Shown one piece after another: positions 25,641 to 38,703 of a stretch of DNA of 64,000 bases (position 1 is the stretch's first letter; the number at the start of each line of letters is the position of its first letter). A program made the position numbers and the translations under genes. The stretch spans positions 62,001-126,000 of the forward strand of contig WBMZ01009439.1 of the NCBI GenBank assembly GCA_013400975.1, read 5' to 3'. This stretch comes from Atrichornis clamosus. Taxonomy: Eukaryota > Chordata > Aves > Passeriformes > Menuridae. Under the pieces are notes generated by a model. It had not been told where the DNA came from and made no database searches. It saw only the letters and a program-made list of their open reading frames with translations.

Positions 25641-28600
25641 GTAAGAGATATTCTTCCCTTTTTAGGCTTTAGAAAAGAAACAAACAATGTGATAAAAAAA
25701 GAATGGTAGAAGCATACACAGTAATTGATGCTACAGGGAAGATAAATTTGTAGCTCAAATGAAAATCCAGGTGGGATTCACTGCTGTAAGTCATCACTCA
25801 AGGAAATGAAAAAAATTCTTGTCTTCATGAATAAATCTGTAAATAGCAGTGTTGTGAAGATTTTCTCTTTTATTTTCTCCACGAGGAAGGAGTTCTTTCC
25901 AAACTCGATATTGCTGAAATATAATTCAAGCTAGGGTGAACTTTTAGACCCTGTTTTCAGAAGAGTCATGTAACCTGATTTAGCTGTAGGTTTTGTCCAT
26001 ATGATCACAGCAAATTCTGGCGTATTTACCCATAGAGGATGTTTTGTTTCTCTGAAGCATCTGATATTGGCCACAGCTGGAGCTGAGATCAATGTTTCTC
26101 AGACTCAGCTGTGCTGCTTTTGAGCGCAGTGGGGCTGTGGATCGGGGAGCTTGTGATGTCTTATAAGTCAATAGTTAACAAGGAGTCAATTGTCTCTGGC
26201 TCGGCAGCATCACAGCTCCTCCAGGACACAGGACGCACCGTGGTGATTGCCTGCACACGTGCTGGGTAGCCAGCACTTGAAAAATGTATGCCAAGTCCTG
26301 GAAGACATGGAGAGCAGGGTTGACCTGATTTTACAGGAACATCAATATATGGGGAGTTGGGCAAAGAACGGAAGAAGAGGATTTGTGGTGAGGAGGGAAG
26401 GTCAGAGGCAAAGGGGTGGAGAGAGTTAAATCCAGATAGACGAGTTTTAGGGGAAAGGAGAAAGAGAGCCACAGAACTGAGGGAATTAGCAATCCTTAGG
26501 AAAGTAGCAGAGGAAGACAGGAGGACAGACAAGCAGAGCATCAGGTACTTTGATGGTAAGCAATTAGCTTTTAGTGAATCCATTGTTTCCTTAAACACTT
26601 TCTAATTTCCTAGGACTTGCTGGCTGAATGCTTTGAACATGTTTGTGTAAGGTGCAGGGTTGAAACATGACCTAAGCTGTTCAGATATACTTTAAAAATG
26701 TTTAAAGCACTCAGTCAGTTGGGTCTTAATTGATTCATCAATAACTTGTGGCTTATGCTTAGTTCAGTAGCAATCAGTAGTTCAAGGTCTAAATTTAAGA
26801 TGAATTGTTCCTGAGACTAGTTCATGAACCATTGTACTTTATTTTGTCTGTTACTCAAGAAGCCCTAAGCTCCACCTTTTCTAAAAAGTCCTCAGTGTCA
26901 CAAGCCTGTTTTCGAAATGACATCGAAATGTCTATTCTGCCTACCTGCATGGTGTGGCTTTTAGATACTTTTTTATCATGTAGGTGGGAGTGAATCAAGT
27001 GAATAGCTGAATTGGTGTTTGCTGTTGCTGAGAAATAGATCTCACAATACTTATGGTGCTCAAAACCTGCAGATTGTTGCGTGGCACCTACCTTCGTAGC
27101 TGACGAAGAAGGTATCAGCAGTATTTAATACCTACAGATGTCACAGAGGACAAATAGACTGTAATGCTTGTTCCATTTCTTGCATTGACAACTCAGTCAT
27201 AACTTTGAAGGAGGGCTTCCTGTTTGTGTCTGCAAGCACTTAAGATGTGCTTATGTGTTTTTGATGTTGGTTGGTAGACACATCTGCACAGGAAGATCTG
27301 TATTTAAGGAGGTGGGAGAGGGACAGGCTTCCTGAAGGGCTAATGTGATGACAGGTGAATAGCTGCTCAATGTCTTCTTTCCGTTTCTTCATCATGGTGT
27401 AGAATCTTCCTGTAAAAGACTGTAGAACAAGAACCTTCTAGGCAATCATTGCCTAATTTTCTCAGCAAGGCTTTCATCTCTTTGACTTATATAGGGGGAA
27501 AAAAATGAGAGGCAGAAATTTCACTGGTATAAAACCCCTAAAAATGCAGGCAGGTATATTGACCCCTTCAGCTGGGATGGAGTGATAGAATGAGCTGGTA
27601 ACCCCAAGTGTACAGGAACATGGAGGGATGTAAACTGGCTGCCTCATTAAGCACCTCAAGGGCCTTGTGGTGCCTACAGCAGTCAGTTCACTGCCATAGC
27701 AGTGCTAGGTCCGTTTCACACCTGGTGTGGGTTGTTTGTGCTGTAGAATTGTAGCTCTGATTGTAGGCTAAACCCTCGAGTTTACCAAGACAACTTCTAA
27801 GTCATGCAATTGCTTTTGGAAATTATTCTGTTCGCATCGATGTTGTCCTTGCAAATGATCCACCTCATTTCAGAGCATTGGTTTTTGTGGCTTAATGAAC
27901 TGCATCCACTTGATTCAAATGTTTTCCTAATAAACTCTATGCTGTGTGTTGATAGTTATCTTTTGATGTATTAAAATATGCCCTTTTCCTTGTTTTTCTC
28001 ACAGTCGTAAAGAATAGCATTGTATTTTTTTACATTTTAATAAAGGGTGTGAAAAGTTTAGAGAGTCCTTTGTATTTCTGCAGCGTAAGTAAAAAGGTCT
28101 TGAGAATTTTTCCATCAACAGACTGATAAAGCACAGTCTGCTGCTGGTTGTGTGTCCCCATTAGCTTTGGGTGTTGGCATCACCAGAGATTTACTTGTGA
28201 GAAACTTCATATGATTTCACCTGAGTGAGTTTTTGTTTACTAATTTGTAGATGAAGAAGGTTTTCTGTTGACTTGCATGCCCTACATTTTTATTTCTCCC
28301 AGAGCATAAATGATTTGTAATAAAAGCCCTCAATCACAATTTTAAATGAAAAATAAGTAATAGTAAATAGTTTTCTGGCTGACCAGTAGGTTGAAATCTG
28401 TGTCTGAATCTGTCAAGAGAACTCACTGACAGATCTGCAAATCGATTGCAAATGGTTTGTGAACAAAACTGGGATTTCTTCATCACATATCGTGTTCATG
28501 ATGAATAAATCAATCAGCTCTGGTGTGGTGAGGTAACTTATACTGATTCTTAGAGTGTATTAGCAATTCTCACTGGTTTGAATTATTTTTTGCTTGCTCA

Positions 28601-30024
28601 AATCTGTGTGAAAGATTACAGTATAAGTAGCTGTAGCTATATTGTTACCTTATAAGAATGTAACGGGAGCGTAAAGGAGTAGAGGGAGAAGCTTAAATAG
28701 AAATAATAGGCTAAAACTGAGCAACAGTAAACCAAGGATAAATATCTGCAAGTAGTTCCCAACAGTAAATTCTGAAGACTACGGATTCCTCCAAGTGAAG
28801 CAGCTTGCATAGCTTGAATTAGACTGTGCAAGTAGTTAATGAGAAGAAAACTGTGTTACAGAAGAATAGGCAAGATAGTCTATTCTCATCTTTATTTGGG
28901 GAAGCCTTAAGCATATATTGCTAGTCTAAACATCATGTGCATTTTCTGGTTTTGAATTACTTTTCTGTCTAGGTATTGCTTTCTTCTTTAGGTAATTAAA
29001 AGGTTAGAAATATTCTATAATGCAAGGAGGCAAAACAAAGTATCTAGATGCTAGAATTGTTCAAAGGACTTATCTGCTATTATGCTATCAGATAGGAATA
29101 ATTTGTCAGATTTTGATCTGTTAAAAGTAGGTGATAACTTGCACATTGTATCAGCAATTTTTTGCCATCATAGGACTTAAGTGAAATGCTATTCTTTGAG
29201 TGAACAGAAAAGTGAGATCATTTTAGAGGACGATACTGTAATAAGAAAGATCTCTTTGGAATATGTTTATGGGTCACTACAAAAATTATCCTTGCAAAAA
29301 AGCAATGTGACTCCTTTTGGAAAGAAAGTGTTTCTTCAAAAGTTAAAACTCTATTGACAGCCTCTACGATTCAATAACATTTTTTTCAAGATAAGACCTA
29401 CATAATTTCAGATATTGTATGATTTCCCCTGGATAAATGAATGTTAGAAAATGGAAAATGCTCATTTTCTAAGCCTGAGTGGCAATTTTCTTATTATGCT
29501 GTCATATGGATAAAGTACTTGCCATTCTGAATTGTGCTGGCTCAAAAAAAAATTTGGGACAAGATTAATGAAATCAACGAAAGTAATGCTTGTTTCCTTG
29601 GACAATTTATTGACATTCCTAAATGGCCTGTCAGATCTCTTTCCTGAGATCATTAGCTTTCTGATATCGTTTGACCTCTCATTTGAAGAACCCAAACTTC
29701 AAAGCTACCCTTCTGCTGGTTGTACCTTGCAGCACCTTCTGAAGGACAAGGACTCTTTCAACAGCACTCATTAGAGAGAATAAACAGTCCAGGAGACAAT
29801 AAAACATCTTAGAGAAGTCAGCAAACTGTATTCATGACTTCATTAATTGTAGCAGATCTGGGTGCTCAGGCTGGGGCTCCAACCAAGGTTAAGTTGAGGA
29901 CATGTGAGATGTTATTCTGTCTTGGCAGCTGGATGTGGAATGCAGACAGGACCCCATTGTGCTGCCCAGGTGTGCAGAAGAACACGAACTGTATTCAGAA
30001 CAGACCGATGTCTATTGGGTGACT
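25641..30024. other. Unique non-coding DNA, no gene seen
   Basis: The longest frame (145 codons, 26161-26598 minus) lies opposite a purine-rich stretch and is serine/leucine/proline-biased, typical of a composition artefact. A small hairpin with ACCTTCGT/ACGAAGAAGGT arms lies near 27090-27113. No repeat termini were recognised. Confidence 0.65.
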
Positions 30025-30160
30025 CAAAAACAGTAAAGCCAAGAGGAATTAACAGTTTAATTAAGAAGTGAATTGCCCAGGGTTGGCTCTATAGGGACTT
30101 GAGAGAGACCGGGGTCTGTCTGGCTTCAGCAACGAGGAGGAGCTGGGATTAAACCAGCCC
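30025..30160 (-). repeat. MIR/L2-like ancient repeat relic
   Basis: The plus strand reads GAAGTGAATTGCCCAGGG, then after about 60 diverged bases GAGCTGGGATTAAACC. Mammalian-wide MIR and L2 repeats in reverse orientation contain GGTTAAGTGACTTGCCCAGGG and, downstream, GAGCTGGGATTCGAACC. Order, spacing and orientation agree. Such relics are rare but known in birds. Confidence 0.45.
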
Positions 30161-32214
30161 TAACTTTTTGCCTGGATTTCATTCTGTTTCTTCACTCTGC
30201 CACTGCAAGTAACACGTACATGCTGAGCCTAGTTTGAATGTTTGTGGTCTAAAGCTGGGAACATCATATCCATTGGAGGTGGAGGGCAGGGACATTGGGA
30301 TGTGGGGTTGGGGGAGCCAGTGCATATGCAGTGCCAAAGTGACTCTTGCTGCTGCTGTCAAAAACGTCAGGATGTTCATAAGGATAACAATATCAGAGCA
30401 TCAACTTCTTAGAGGTAGAAGTGTATTAGAATGTTGATGTCAAATAAGCTGACATGCAGTTGCATGTGTGCACCTACATGGCTACACATACAGGCATATA
30501 ATTATAATTTTTCTGGAATATCTAATGTCTGTGTGCACCTCTGGGGCAAAAGTATTTATCTACAAGGCTTGCGTGATGTATCTAAGGCAAGCCTGTGAGG
30601 CATATGGACAGAAAATTGAGTATTGGACATGGATTCTTGTTCATATTGTCAGGACAGGGCTGGGCATAAATTAAACTGTACAGTGAAGCCAGACAGCATG
30701 CATAAGAGTATAATGTGAAATAAGAGCTGTTAAAATGAAATTTGCCCTTCATTGTTGTTATTTAACACACTTTTTTAGCATATATTTTTAAAGGTATCTC
30801 ACACTCATCTTACTGCAGCTCCCCTGTAGGGCCATGGCATAATGTGATATGAACCTTTCAGTGTGCAGTACCAAAGCAGACCACAATCGTGGAGGAGGGC
30901 ATCCTCAGATGGAAAAGCAGATGTCCTAGCGTAACACCATGGATGGTACACATGGAGGCACGGGATAAAAAAGAGAATCCACTCATTTCTAATTTTCCAG
31001 TAAACCTGAGTGTAATGCCAAAGTTGGTGCTTAGCTGTGCAGAAGTTTTGACAGGCTTTTTTCTCACATTAATTGTGAGTTGCAAGAAGTAATGTATGTC
31101 TTTTGGTTTGCACAAGCCAAAGGGCTTCAGTGACAGTACAATAAAGACTTCTAATAAGGCACATTCCTTATTTGAAAAGCTTTTCCTTTTCTTTTACTTT
31201 TTTTTTCCCAAACAAATATTTTTTCAAATTTTCTATGAAATTTTAAAAGCAACCTTTCTGTGTGCTTTTATTATTTGCACTTTTTTAGAATCTCTGAGCT
31301 TTTTGATATCTACTGCAATTTCTTTAGAGTTTGGATAGCCTTCCAGTTCAGCAGCTGCTTTATTATCAAAACTGAAGATGTAATTCTGCAAATGAGGCGT
31401 GCAACTTCAGTTATTGAACTACTCTGATAGAAATGTTTTTGGTTTTTTTTTTCAGTAACTCAGATGGACATGAAAGGTTAAACCTCTTCTAAGTGCTGCT
31501 GAAAAGAAGTTTAGGGAAAGCAGAAGGAAGGGTGGGGACTTCTACTAAGTTTGAGTTGTAGTTGAAGCCTAGGTATTTGCACTAAAAAGCTGCTACTTTA
31601 GCAGGAGGAAGAAGCTGGTTCTTTTCCACCATTGTGTCACATTGGTAAGTCTGCCAGCCACAAGAGGTGTGTAGTCATACGTACATGTAGGACACATGAC
31701 AGTTCTGCAGCAGGACTAAGAGAGTTCATGGCAGATAAAAATATCTGTCTTATGCAAGTAAGGGGGAGGCTGGAGACAGGCGGGTCATACGGCATTTATT
31801 TACAAAAGGCAGCAGAACACTGGGCAAAACGAACCTTCAGCTTGTTTGTACTAGCAAGGCTGTGTGTACACGAGGCTCCTCGGTGGAGCGGTGACCCTCT
31901 GTGATGCGACGCAGAGCCGGAGTTCAGTAAATAGAGAGTTGGAGCCTGGTGCCCTGTGCCAGGCCTCCCTGTGTGCACAGGGACCGTGTGACTGGTCTCC
32001 CTGCTGCTGTGATTGGCATCCCCTCCCACTTTATGCTGCTTTTCACAACGTTTTATTGTACCAGTGACTGGAACATATATGGACAAGCTGGCTGTAGTGC
32101 AAATAATATTACAATCAAAACCAGACTTGACCAGTAAGACCCAATATTTTGTTAATCACTAACTACAGCCCCTGCTTGTTTTGGTGCTGTCAGACTTTAT
32201 CAGATGTTTGATGT
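30161..32214. other. Unique non-coding DNA, no gene seen
   Basis: Short unassigned frames only. A somewhat GC- and CpG-richer stretch at about 31850-32040 has no recognisable repeat or exon. Confidence 0.6.
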
Positions 32215-32475
32215 GTTTTAGGAAGATAAGAGTGGTTATACTGGATCAGAGCAGAGATCCACCCAGCTTGGTATCCTGACTCCAAAACTGACCTGAAGAA
32301 GATGTGTGGGGAAGTTTATGAGAGCAGAAAAGAATTATTTTCCCTAATATTCCCAGTTTCTTGCGATCTGTACTTTAGGATTTTCTGCAGTCAGGGATCC
32401 TTTCTTTGTGTATATCAGCCTTTGTTGCACCTTCAATTATTTTTCCTAATTATTTTCATTATGGTTTATGAACAA
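32215..32475 (-). mobile_element. Old amniote-type CR1 LINE 3' end
   Basis: The run ATAAGAGTGGTTATACTGGA, then CAGAG, GATCCACCCAGCTTGGTATC and CTGACTCC, matches an old CR1 3' end known from turtles, crocodilians and birds (ATAAGAATGGCCATACTGGG, GGTCCATCCAGCCCAGTATC, CTGTCTCC). Further matches are TATTCCCAGTTTCT and CAATTATTTTTCCTAATT against the remembered AATTTGTCTAATTCC-type segment. The 3' end lies to the left, so the element is antisense. It is far more diverged than the copy at 23339. Confidence 0.65.
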
Positions 32476-34317
32476 AAAAGACACCTATCCTTCAGGATTT
32501 TTGGGATACGTTTCATTTCCCTCAAAGCAAAATGTAAAGTTTAGAGCCTCATAATTTGTAAGTCTTGGCTGAAACCTAAGCCTGTTAAACCTAAATAAAA
32601 TAGGAAAAATAATTTACCCAGACTGCCCTGGGGGCTTTTTGGTGGTTGTTTGTTTGGTTTGGGTCTTTTTGTTTTTTATTGAGACCAAAAATACCTTCTA
32701 GAAAGCTGTTTTCCCAGTGCACAAAGGACAAGGAAAGGATGGGTGGCAAGAGGTGGTATTTTCCAAAGCACTGTGCAAACTGACAGGAGGGAAGTTTCTG
32801 GCTGATTCTTAGGGTCTTTGAGGTGTCATGTGCTTCTTCCTGTCCCACCCCTCCCTAGGCATCACTTTTGTTGCTGTGTACTGTTACGAGTGTCTGAAAC
32901 TGTTTTATTTGATGCAATCCTTCACTAATGAAGAATTATGGAAGAAAATGTATATGTGTAAGAATTTTTGAAGTGTTGAGGTGTTACTACAGTGAATGTC
33001 ACTGAAGAGCTTCAGATGAGGATTTGCTGTTCAATTAAAAAATCCCCAACAGTCTTCATTACTTGACACTGGAGAATTTCCCAGGTTCCTTGTCTGGCTG
33101 CAAGCCCCAGGCATGTCTTAACTTCCTATTAAGATGAGATGTTTGTCTAGGAATTTTTCTCTCCCCATTTCTCTCTCTCCTTATCTTCCTTCCTTTCTAG
33201 TCTCCTCTCACTTGTTTTTTTCAGACACAAAATTCAGAGCATGCCCTGAATGGGAGCTCTTGCTCTCTACAGGTAGTTGTCAGTTGTAGTGACCAGGGAA
33301 ACAGAATTTCTGGATGCACTGGACATAAAAAGAAGTGCCTGGATGCATTAAAAAACAACTTCCTAACAAGCCCACCAAGGTTAATGAGTTTTCCTCTGGC
33401 AACTGCAAATTCATTTTGCTCTCGTCTTCCCCCTCCTCCCAACTTGTGTAATTTTAATCAAGTTTCTGTAAAATACTGGTCTAAATTGTTATATGCTGTG
33501 AGACTGATTATTGCTTACATGTAGAACGTGAGAAAGAAGAAAGGAAGCTGATTTTTGCAGTTTCCACAGGAGGCTATATCCACTTTGTCGTAACCCTTGA
33601 CACATAAGGTCACCAAGCAGAGAGCTATCATTTGAAAGGCAAAGTAGGTACTTTTGAAATGGCTAAGTGATTGGAAGCTAAACCATGGCCATCTCCTAAC
33701 CAGACTGGCCTCAAAGATGAAGGAAGGCAAGCCCTGTTTTGTACTGGTCTGGACATAAATTCTGTTATTGCTTACAGTTTTCTAATACCAGAATGTCTTG
33801 TGGAGTATATTCATTAAAGCCACGTTGCTGCCCCAGTCAGCCTCTAAATATGCTCAAACATTTTAGCAATCATACTTATACACTGCCTCTTCTTGCTGAT
33901 ATGCTAATATAAGACTTTAGCTGTCATTTTGGTATTTTAATGTTAGTCACTACACAGCTCACAAATATTTAGAGAAAATCCTTAATGTCAAACCTTCCTC
34001 CCACATACCAAATATAATTTGATATTTCTCATTATATATTTGTTTTTCACTGAGTTAGCTCCCTATAAATCCTTGTCCTGGTTTAAAAATCACCCTATCA
34101 TGCATTTGTAACAAATTTCCATTGATCTCTGTTTTGAGTAATTTCTTTCACAATGGCAAGCGTAATAACCATATTTATTTTGGCATACACTCTCTCCCTG
34201 CTGTGTAAATACACAGAGACCCGATGTTAGGAAGATCCTGTTTTTCCTGTGGGTGAACAATGTCAGCTGCTAACCAGCTGAAACACCATTAAGAGGGAAG
34301 TAATTGCCAGGGACACC
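32476..34317. other. Unique non-coding DNA, no gene seen
   Basis: G/T-rich low-complexity runs near 32636-32680. The part from about 33980 to 34310 has fewer simple runs and leads into the CpG-rich block. Frames are short and unassigned. Confidence 0.6.
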
Positions 34318-34580
34318 CCTGCGGGGTGTGGGCACGGGGGTCTGACACAGAACACACACCCCACCTCGTCCCGCTCAAGCGGCAGAGCCCGTCAGCACTT
34401 TGCCTCCCAGGTTTTCTCTCCCCGGTTCAGAGGGGGCTTGTGGAGAGCCGTGCCCCGTGGTCCGGCGGCTCGCAGGGAGCCTCCCGCCTCGCTAACGAGC
34501 GGAGCACCGGAGCGGTGCCTCGGCAGGGCACCAGGGCTCGGAGCGGGGCTGCCCGCCGACCCTGAGCAGCCGCCGCTCCG
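34318..34580. promoter_or_regulatory. CpG-rich block (possible CpG island or promoter)
   Basis: The part at 34440-34580 is roughly 70% G+C with about 19 CpG dinucleotides in 140 bases, while most of the window is CpG-poor. The upstream part from 34318 adds about seven more, including a 7-bp perfect inverted repeat (ACACCCC/GGGGTGT). Such islands in birds usually mark promoters or unmethylated regulatory elements. No exon with recognisable coding sequence adjoins it. The 152-codon minus-strand frame at 34427-34885 is an expected consequence of the lower stop frequency in GC-rich DNA. Confidence 0.6.
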
Positions 34581-34744
34581 GTCCTTTGCAATCTTAATTG
34601 AGAGGGTCCAGGCTGCAAGTCAGAGGCTGCGGAGATTAAGTTGCTAATGCAGCAAAACCCACGAGCTTTCAGTTTGTACGGTTTTCCAGGAAAATATGCG
34701 TGATGATGGCAAGACTGCCCAAGTTTTAAAAAACTTGGCAAGGA

Positions 34745-34895
34745 GCCAAAAGGATCCTGCCTTTGAATTCCGTCTCTGGCACTTTCTCTGTAGATACAGG
34801 CGGCCCGTTTAGCCTTTTTCTGTGTGACCGTGCGTGGAGCATGGGGATAGTACCTGGGTAGTGTTGTGGAGATGAGAAAAGTCAAATAATAGTAG
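34745..34895 (+). repeat. MIR-like SINE relic
   Basis: The stretch CTGCCTTTGAATTCCGTCTC followed by TGGCACTT matches MIR CTGCCTGGGTTCGAATCCCGGCTCTGCCACTT. Downstream, ATGGGGATAGTACCTGGGTA and GTGTTGTGGAGATGA match MIR ATGGGGATAATAATAGTACCTACCTCATAGGGTTGTTGTGAGGAT. Both blocks lie in the right order and spacing on the plus strand. The match is from memory of the consensus and the copy is diverged. Confidence 0.55.
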
Positions 34896-37800
34896 CTTAA
34901 TTTTATTGAGCTGTCCTGCTTCCTTCTCTAGCCGCCTGAGATTTGCTTCTTATGCCCCTACCTAGATGCTTTTTCATGCATACAAACAATCTATACAACA
35001 GAAATTTACAGTCTAATAAAGAAAATTTATGGTCTATTAAAGAACAAAGAGAAACATCTTGGTGTAAATTTTCTGTGCTGTTGTAGTAGCATATTTGTGT
35101 GCACAGATATACATCAGGAAAAAAACCTCTGTTTCTTTATACAGTGTTTTATAGTGTTATAAGAAACAACTGGAGTCAAACACCAATAATTTCATTAAAA
35201 TCTTATGTTGCCAGTTCATAAAATCGTACATATTTCTGAGTGGAACAATTTTTTAAAATAAATTTTTCTCATGATGTGTATTTTTATCCTGTGTTATTAT
35301 TATCATTATTATTTACCAGCATGTGTGCCTGACTCCCACCTTGGTTCCTAGCCAGCACTCTCTGGCATCTCTGTTGCATTGCTGCAGCCCTTGAGAATGG
35401 CATACTGACACTTATTTGCCACCCACAGTACTGTCACCTCCACTATGAGTTTTAATAAACAGCTTTTCCTGCTAGACCTTCCATCACCTTAACCAACAGT
35501 TGCTTTGCTGGTTTTGTTTCTACCACACATCTAGTTCTGAACAGCCTTATTTCCTTGTTCACTGTGACGTAGTCAAATCTTACTGAAATGCCCGTTGCAG
35601 CAATAAGAATGAAGATGCTCGTTATAAGCACTAGGGCAATAATGTTGCTTCAAAATTTTAGATAATATTGAATTTCAAACCTCTGTGGAGTGGTAACTTG
35701 ATTAAAATTTTTTTATAAGATGTTAGTTTACTTTGGTTATTTCTTTCTAAAACTTTGAGCTATAGCTCATTGTAATAAATCTTTCCTTTTACTCCAGCAT
35801 ACTTTGGAAACTGGCCCTAAGTGAGGTGCAGAGTTTTATTTAGTTAGTGGAAGTGATGATGTTTTTAAGCTTTAGTGAAAAGACAGGAAAGTCCATAGGC
35901 AAATTTCCTATATAGTATTAGCAACACGTGGGTAAAGAAAAGCATTTTCATATTTGCTGTGCATTAACTCATCCTCTTGTGAGGCTAATAGACAGTAAGC
36001 TTTAAGTCCTGTTTCACTGAGTGGCTGTGAGTTCTTGACAAGAGGTTTCAAAGCAGAGATCGCAAAACTAAATATTTTGGTACCTGGTACTTTCTGGACT
36101 TCCACATTTCCACAACTCTGTAACTTTCTTGCATGTGATTTCTTGACTTTCAATGCCTGTTTGCTATACAGATGGGCATGTTATTAGTCTTACATTCTGT
36201 CACGCTATTTTAAATCTATTTTTGTTTATAATCATCTTGGATGAGTTTCACTGTATGCTTTCTTACTTGTATGTATTAGATTGTAAATTATAGGTGAAAG
36301 ATAACATAAATTTTTGGAAAATATTGCTATCCCAGCCAAAAATTATCTGCAAATGCCCATAGTAATTGGAAGAATTTACCTTGTGAGAAAAGTTTGAGAT
36401 GGGTGAATGACTGAGGACAGATAAAAGCATACCTTTTTTTTCTCATATAAGGTGATATGAGTGAGATGTTATGTTAGGCACAAATAATTCTGAAAAATAC
36501 TGTTTGGAGTTGTTTATCATTTAGTAATAATAACACAGTACGTAGAGGTGATATTGCTGTGGTAAAAAGGTGAAGGAACAAATTTTGCAAGATATTCTGA
36601 TGAAAAAGGACCTCTATATATCATCCTAGTATTCATCCTGGTATCCAGCCAGAAGGGTGAAAAATATATAATTTGGGTCCCTGATTGTAAGTGAAGATAA
36701 AATAAACCAAAATATTTACAAGGGAGTGGAAAACATAAAGGACAAATTCTGAGTATACGGATTTCAAAGACTAGACCTCAAGAAAAACATCATTTTTCTT
36801 AGGATTTATATCCCAGATGAAGCTAGAAAAGTCACTGTTTTCTGATATTTCAGCTGCAAAAGGATAAAATTCCAGTGTAACATCTGCATATACATCAACT
36901 TCTCAACTGAATTTTTGCAGGGTTTTCTTGTAGGCAGAGTTGGGCTTTCAAAGAAAGAAATTAAAAATAATAAATTTGATTGCACCAGTAACATTCTTTA
37001 ATGTGTTTAATTATCTGTTTTGGCGGTGCTTTGCTTGCATTTATTTCTCACTCAACAGGCTCGGGGAGCTGCTGTTTAATAAGCTTCTCTCAGCTTCGTC
37101 TTTAAGTCACCAGCTTCAGCACTTCTGAGATAGACCAGTCCATATGCAAGACAGGCTCTGACTCACCATGCCTCTCTGGAAAAGCACAAGGACACTCAGA
37201 GCACTCCCTGTCACATTGATATTGATGAAGTTGTGAAGCCAAAGTTTGATTTTTGACTGCTGCTATTTCAGATTATCTTTTCAGTTGTATTTGGGACAGC
37301 TGTCCTTTGGACTAGACTTGAGCTATCTTTAAATTAACATTAACAGCATCATTATGGTAAATATAAAACTTAGTGAGGACTGTTGAACCTGTTCAAGCGT
37401 AAGTTAAGCTTCTTAGACGGGTCTTCTAACCTGCATTAAGAAACACAGAGCTGTATCTGCTGCTGGCAGTTATGTGAGATAGTGATGTGGGATATTCTGG
37501 TTATACTGGATGGTAACTGCACTTCAGACACCTTCAGGTCCCGTAGGAAAATGATGTCTCCTACCACAGATCACCAGCTAGGGGGAGAAATATCTCTCTT
37601 TTTTCTGTTTGAAAACATCCAATAAACTTCTCTGTTCCTCTAGGGAAGCTCAGTTTTTAAGCTCAGCTCAATTCATTGCTCCTGGTTCCTGGAGATGATA
37701 ATGTCTCAGTTCTGATCGCAACAGAGTGAGCTCATGCAGGCAGGCACAGTATCTGTCAGCTTGCTTGGGCTTGTCAGTGCTGTTTCATAGCTTCTGTTAC

Positions 37801-38564
37801 TTTTTATGCAAGCTCTGATTAATGCTGTAAGGAGGACTTGGGTTGTCCTCAAGGAACTCCTGTGAAATCGATGCCATTGTTGCTGATCATGTTAGCTCAG
37901 AGAGCTGCACACTGCAGCATGCTCTGTAGAGAGGTCCCACCTCTCTGGCGCAGTGATTTGTAATTAGCTCCTGAGCAGGCCAGGTGAGGTGTCTGGCCCT
38001 CGAGGGCTGTTTCTCCTCGACAGTAAAAAGTTATTTAGCAAATTAGTGCAATACATTGAATTTTTTTCCCCACTGAGGTGTTAGGCGTAAAATAAATGTC
38101 TTTCATTTCACCTATGTAGGATGGTCATTACGGCTCTAGATAAAAACAATATTAATAAAAAGAGACAGTTATTGCCAGTCCAACTGCCAAAAGCGAAAAG
38201 GGGTCAATATGGGCCTTTTTATATCACCATAGGCTGTTTTCTCAAGGGTGTCTGGGCAAAGAAAAACATAAAGTTTCAAATTGTTTTTCTACTTCTTATT
38301 CTATATGATGTCATGCATTATCAATGAAAGGCCACTGCATATCTGACAACATCTAACTGTATAGTCTCTTAACCATGATTCTCTGGGCTATTGTCTCCTA
38401 TCCTGTGTATCTAAAATATGGCAGTGTGGTACTTTTCTCTCCTGTTTATCTGGGATTGTCTTGAACCAGCTGTGAGTGATATATATGTTTTTCCTCTTGT
38501 ACTTATGCTGTTAAGGGTGATAAAAAGCACTGTGTGGGAATCCTCATAGGAGCATGGGGAGTTG
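34896..38564. other. Unique non-coding DNA, no gene seen
   Basis: AT-rich. A more complex block at 37840-38060 includes a perfect 8-bp inverted repeat (AGAGAGGT/ACCTCTCT, 37928-37946) and homeodomain-type TAATTAG sites. No recognised repeat or exon. Confidence 0.6.
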
Positions 38565-38703
38565 AATAAGCAGGTATTCAAGTACAGGTTGGACAAAGCT
38601 TTGAGGAACTTGGTCTAGCGGGAGGTCGTCCCTGCCCACAGTGGAGTGTTTGGAACTAGATGATCTTTAAAGTCCCTTCCAACCCAAATCATTCTATGAT
38701 TCT
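38565..38703 (+). mobile_element. CR1 LINE 3' terminal fragment
   Basis: CAGGTTGGACAAAGC, TTGGTCTAGCGGGAGGT, GGAACTAGATGATCTTTAA and the end CATTCTATGATTCTG are textbook CR1 3' UTR. The copy is well preserved and severely 5'-truncated, retaining only about 140 bp. Confidence 0.95.

Noticed and set aside
26161..26598. 145-codon minus-strand frame
   Set aside because: Opposite a purine-rich stretch, biased to S, L and P, with overlapping plus-strand frames and no recognisable motif; looks like a composition effect.
34073..34090. TGTCCTGGTTTA resembling the start of an LTR
   Set aside because: Similarity ends after about 12 bases; none of the downstream LTR blocks follow.
34427..34885. 152-codon minus-strand frame
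   Set aside because: Spans a GC-rich CpG block, where stops are rare, and a MIR-like relic; no protein-like motif.
37571..37590. Possible CTCF site CACCAGCTAGGGGGAG
   Set aside because: It has one extra base within the core relative to CCASYAGRKGGC, so it does not fit the motif.
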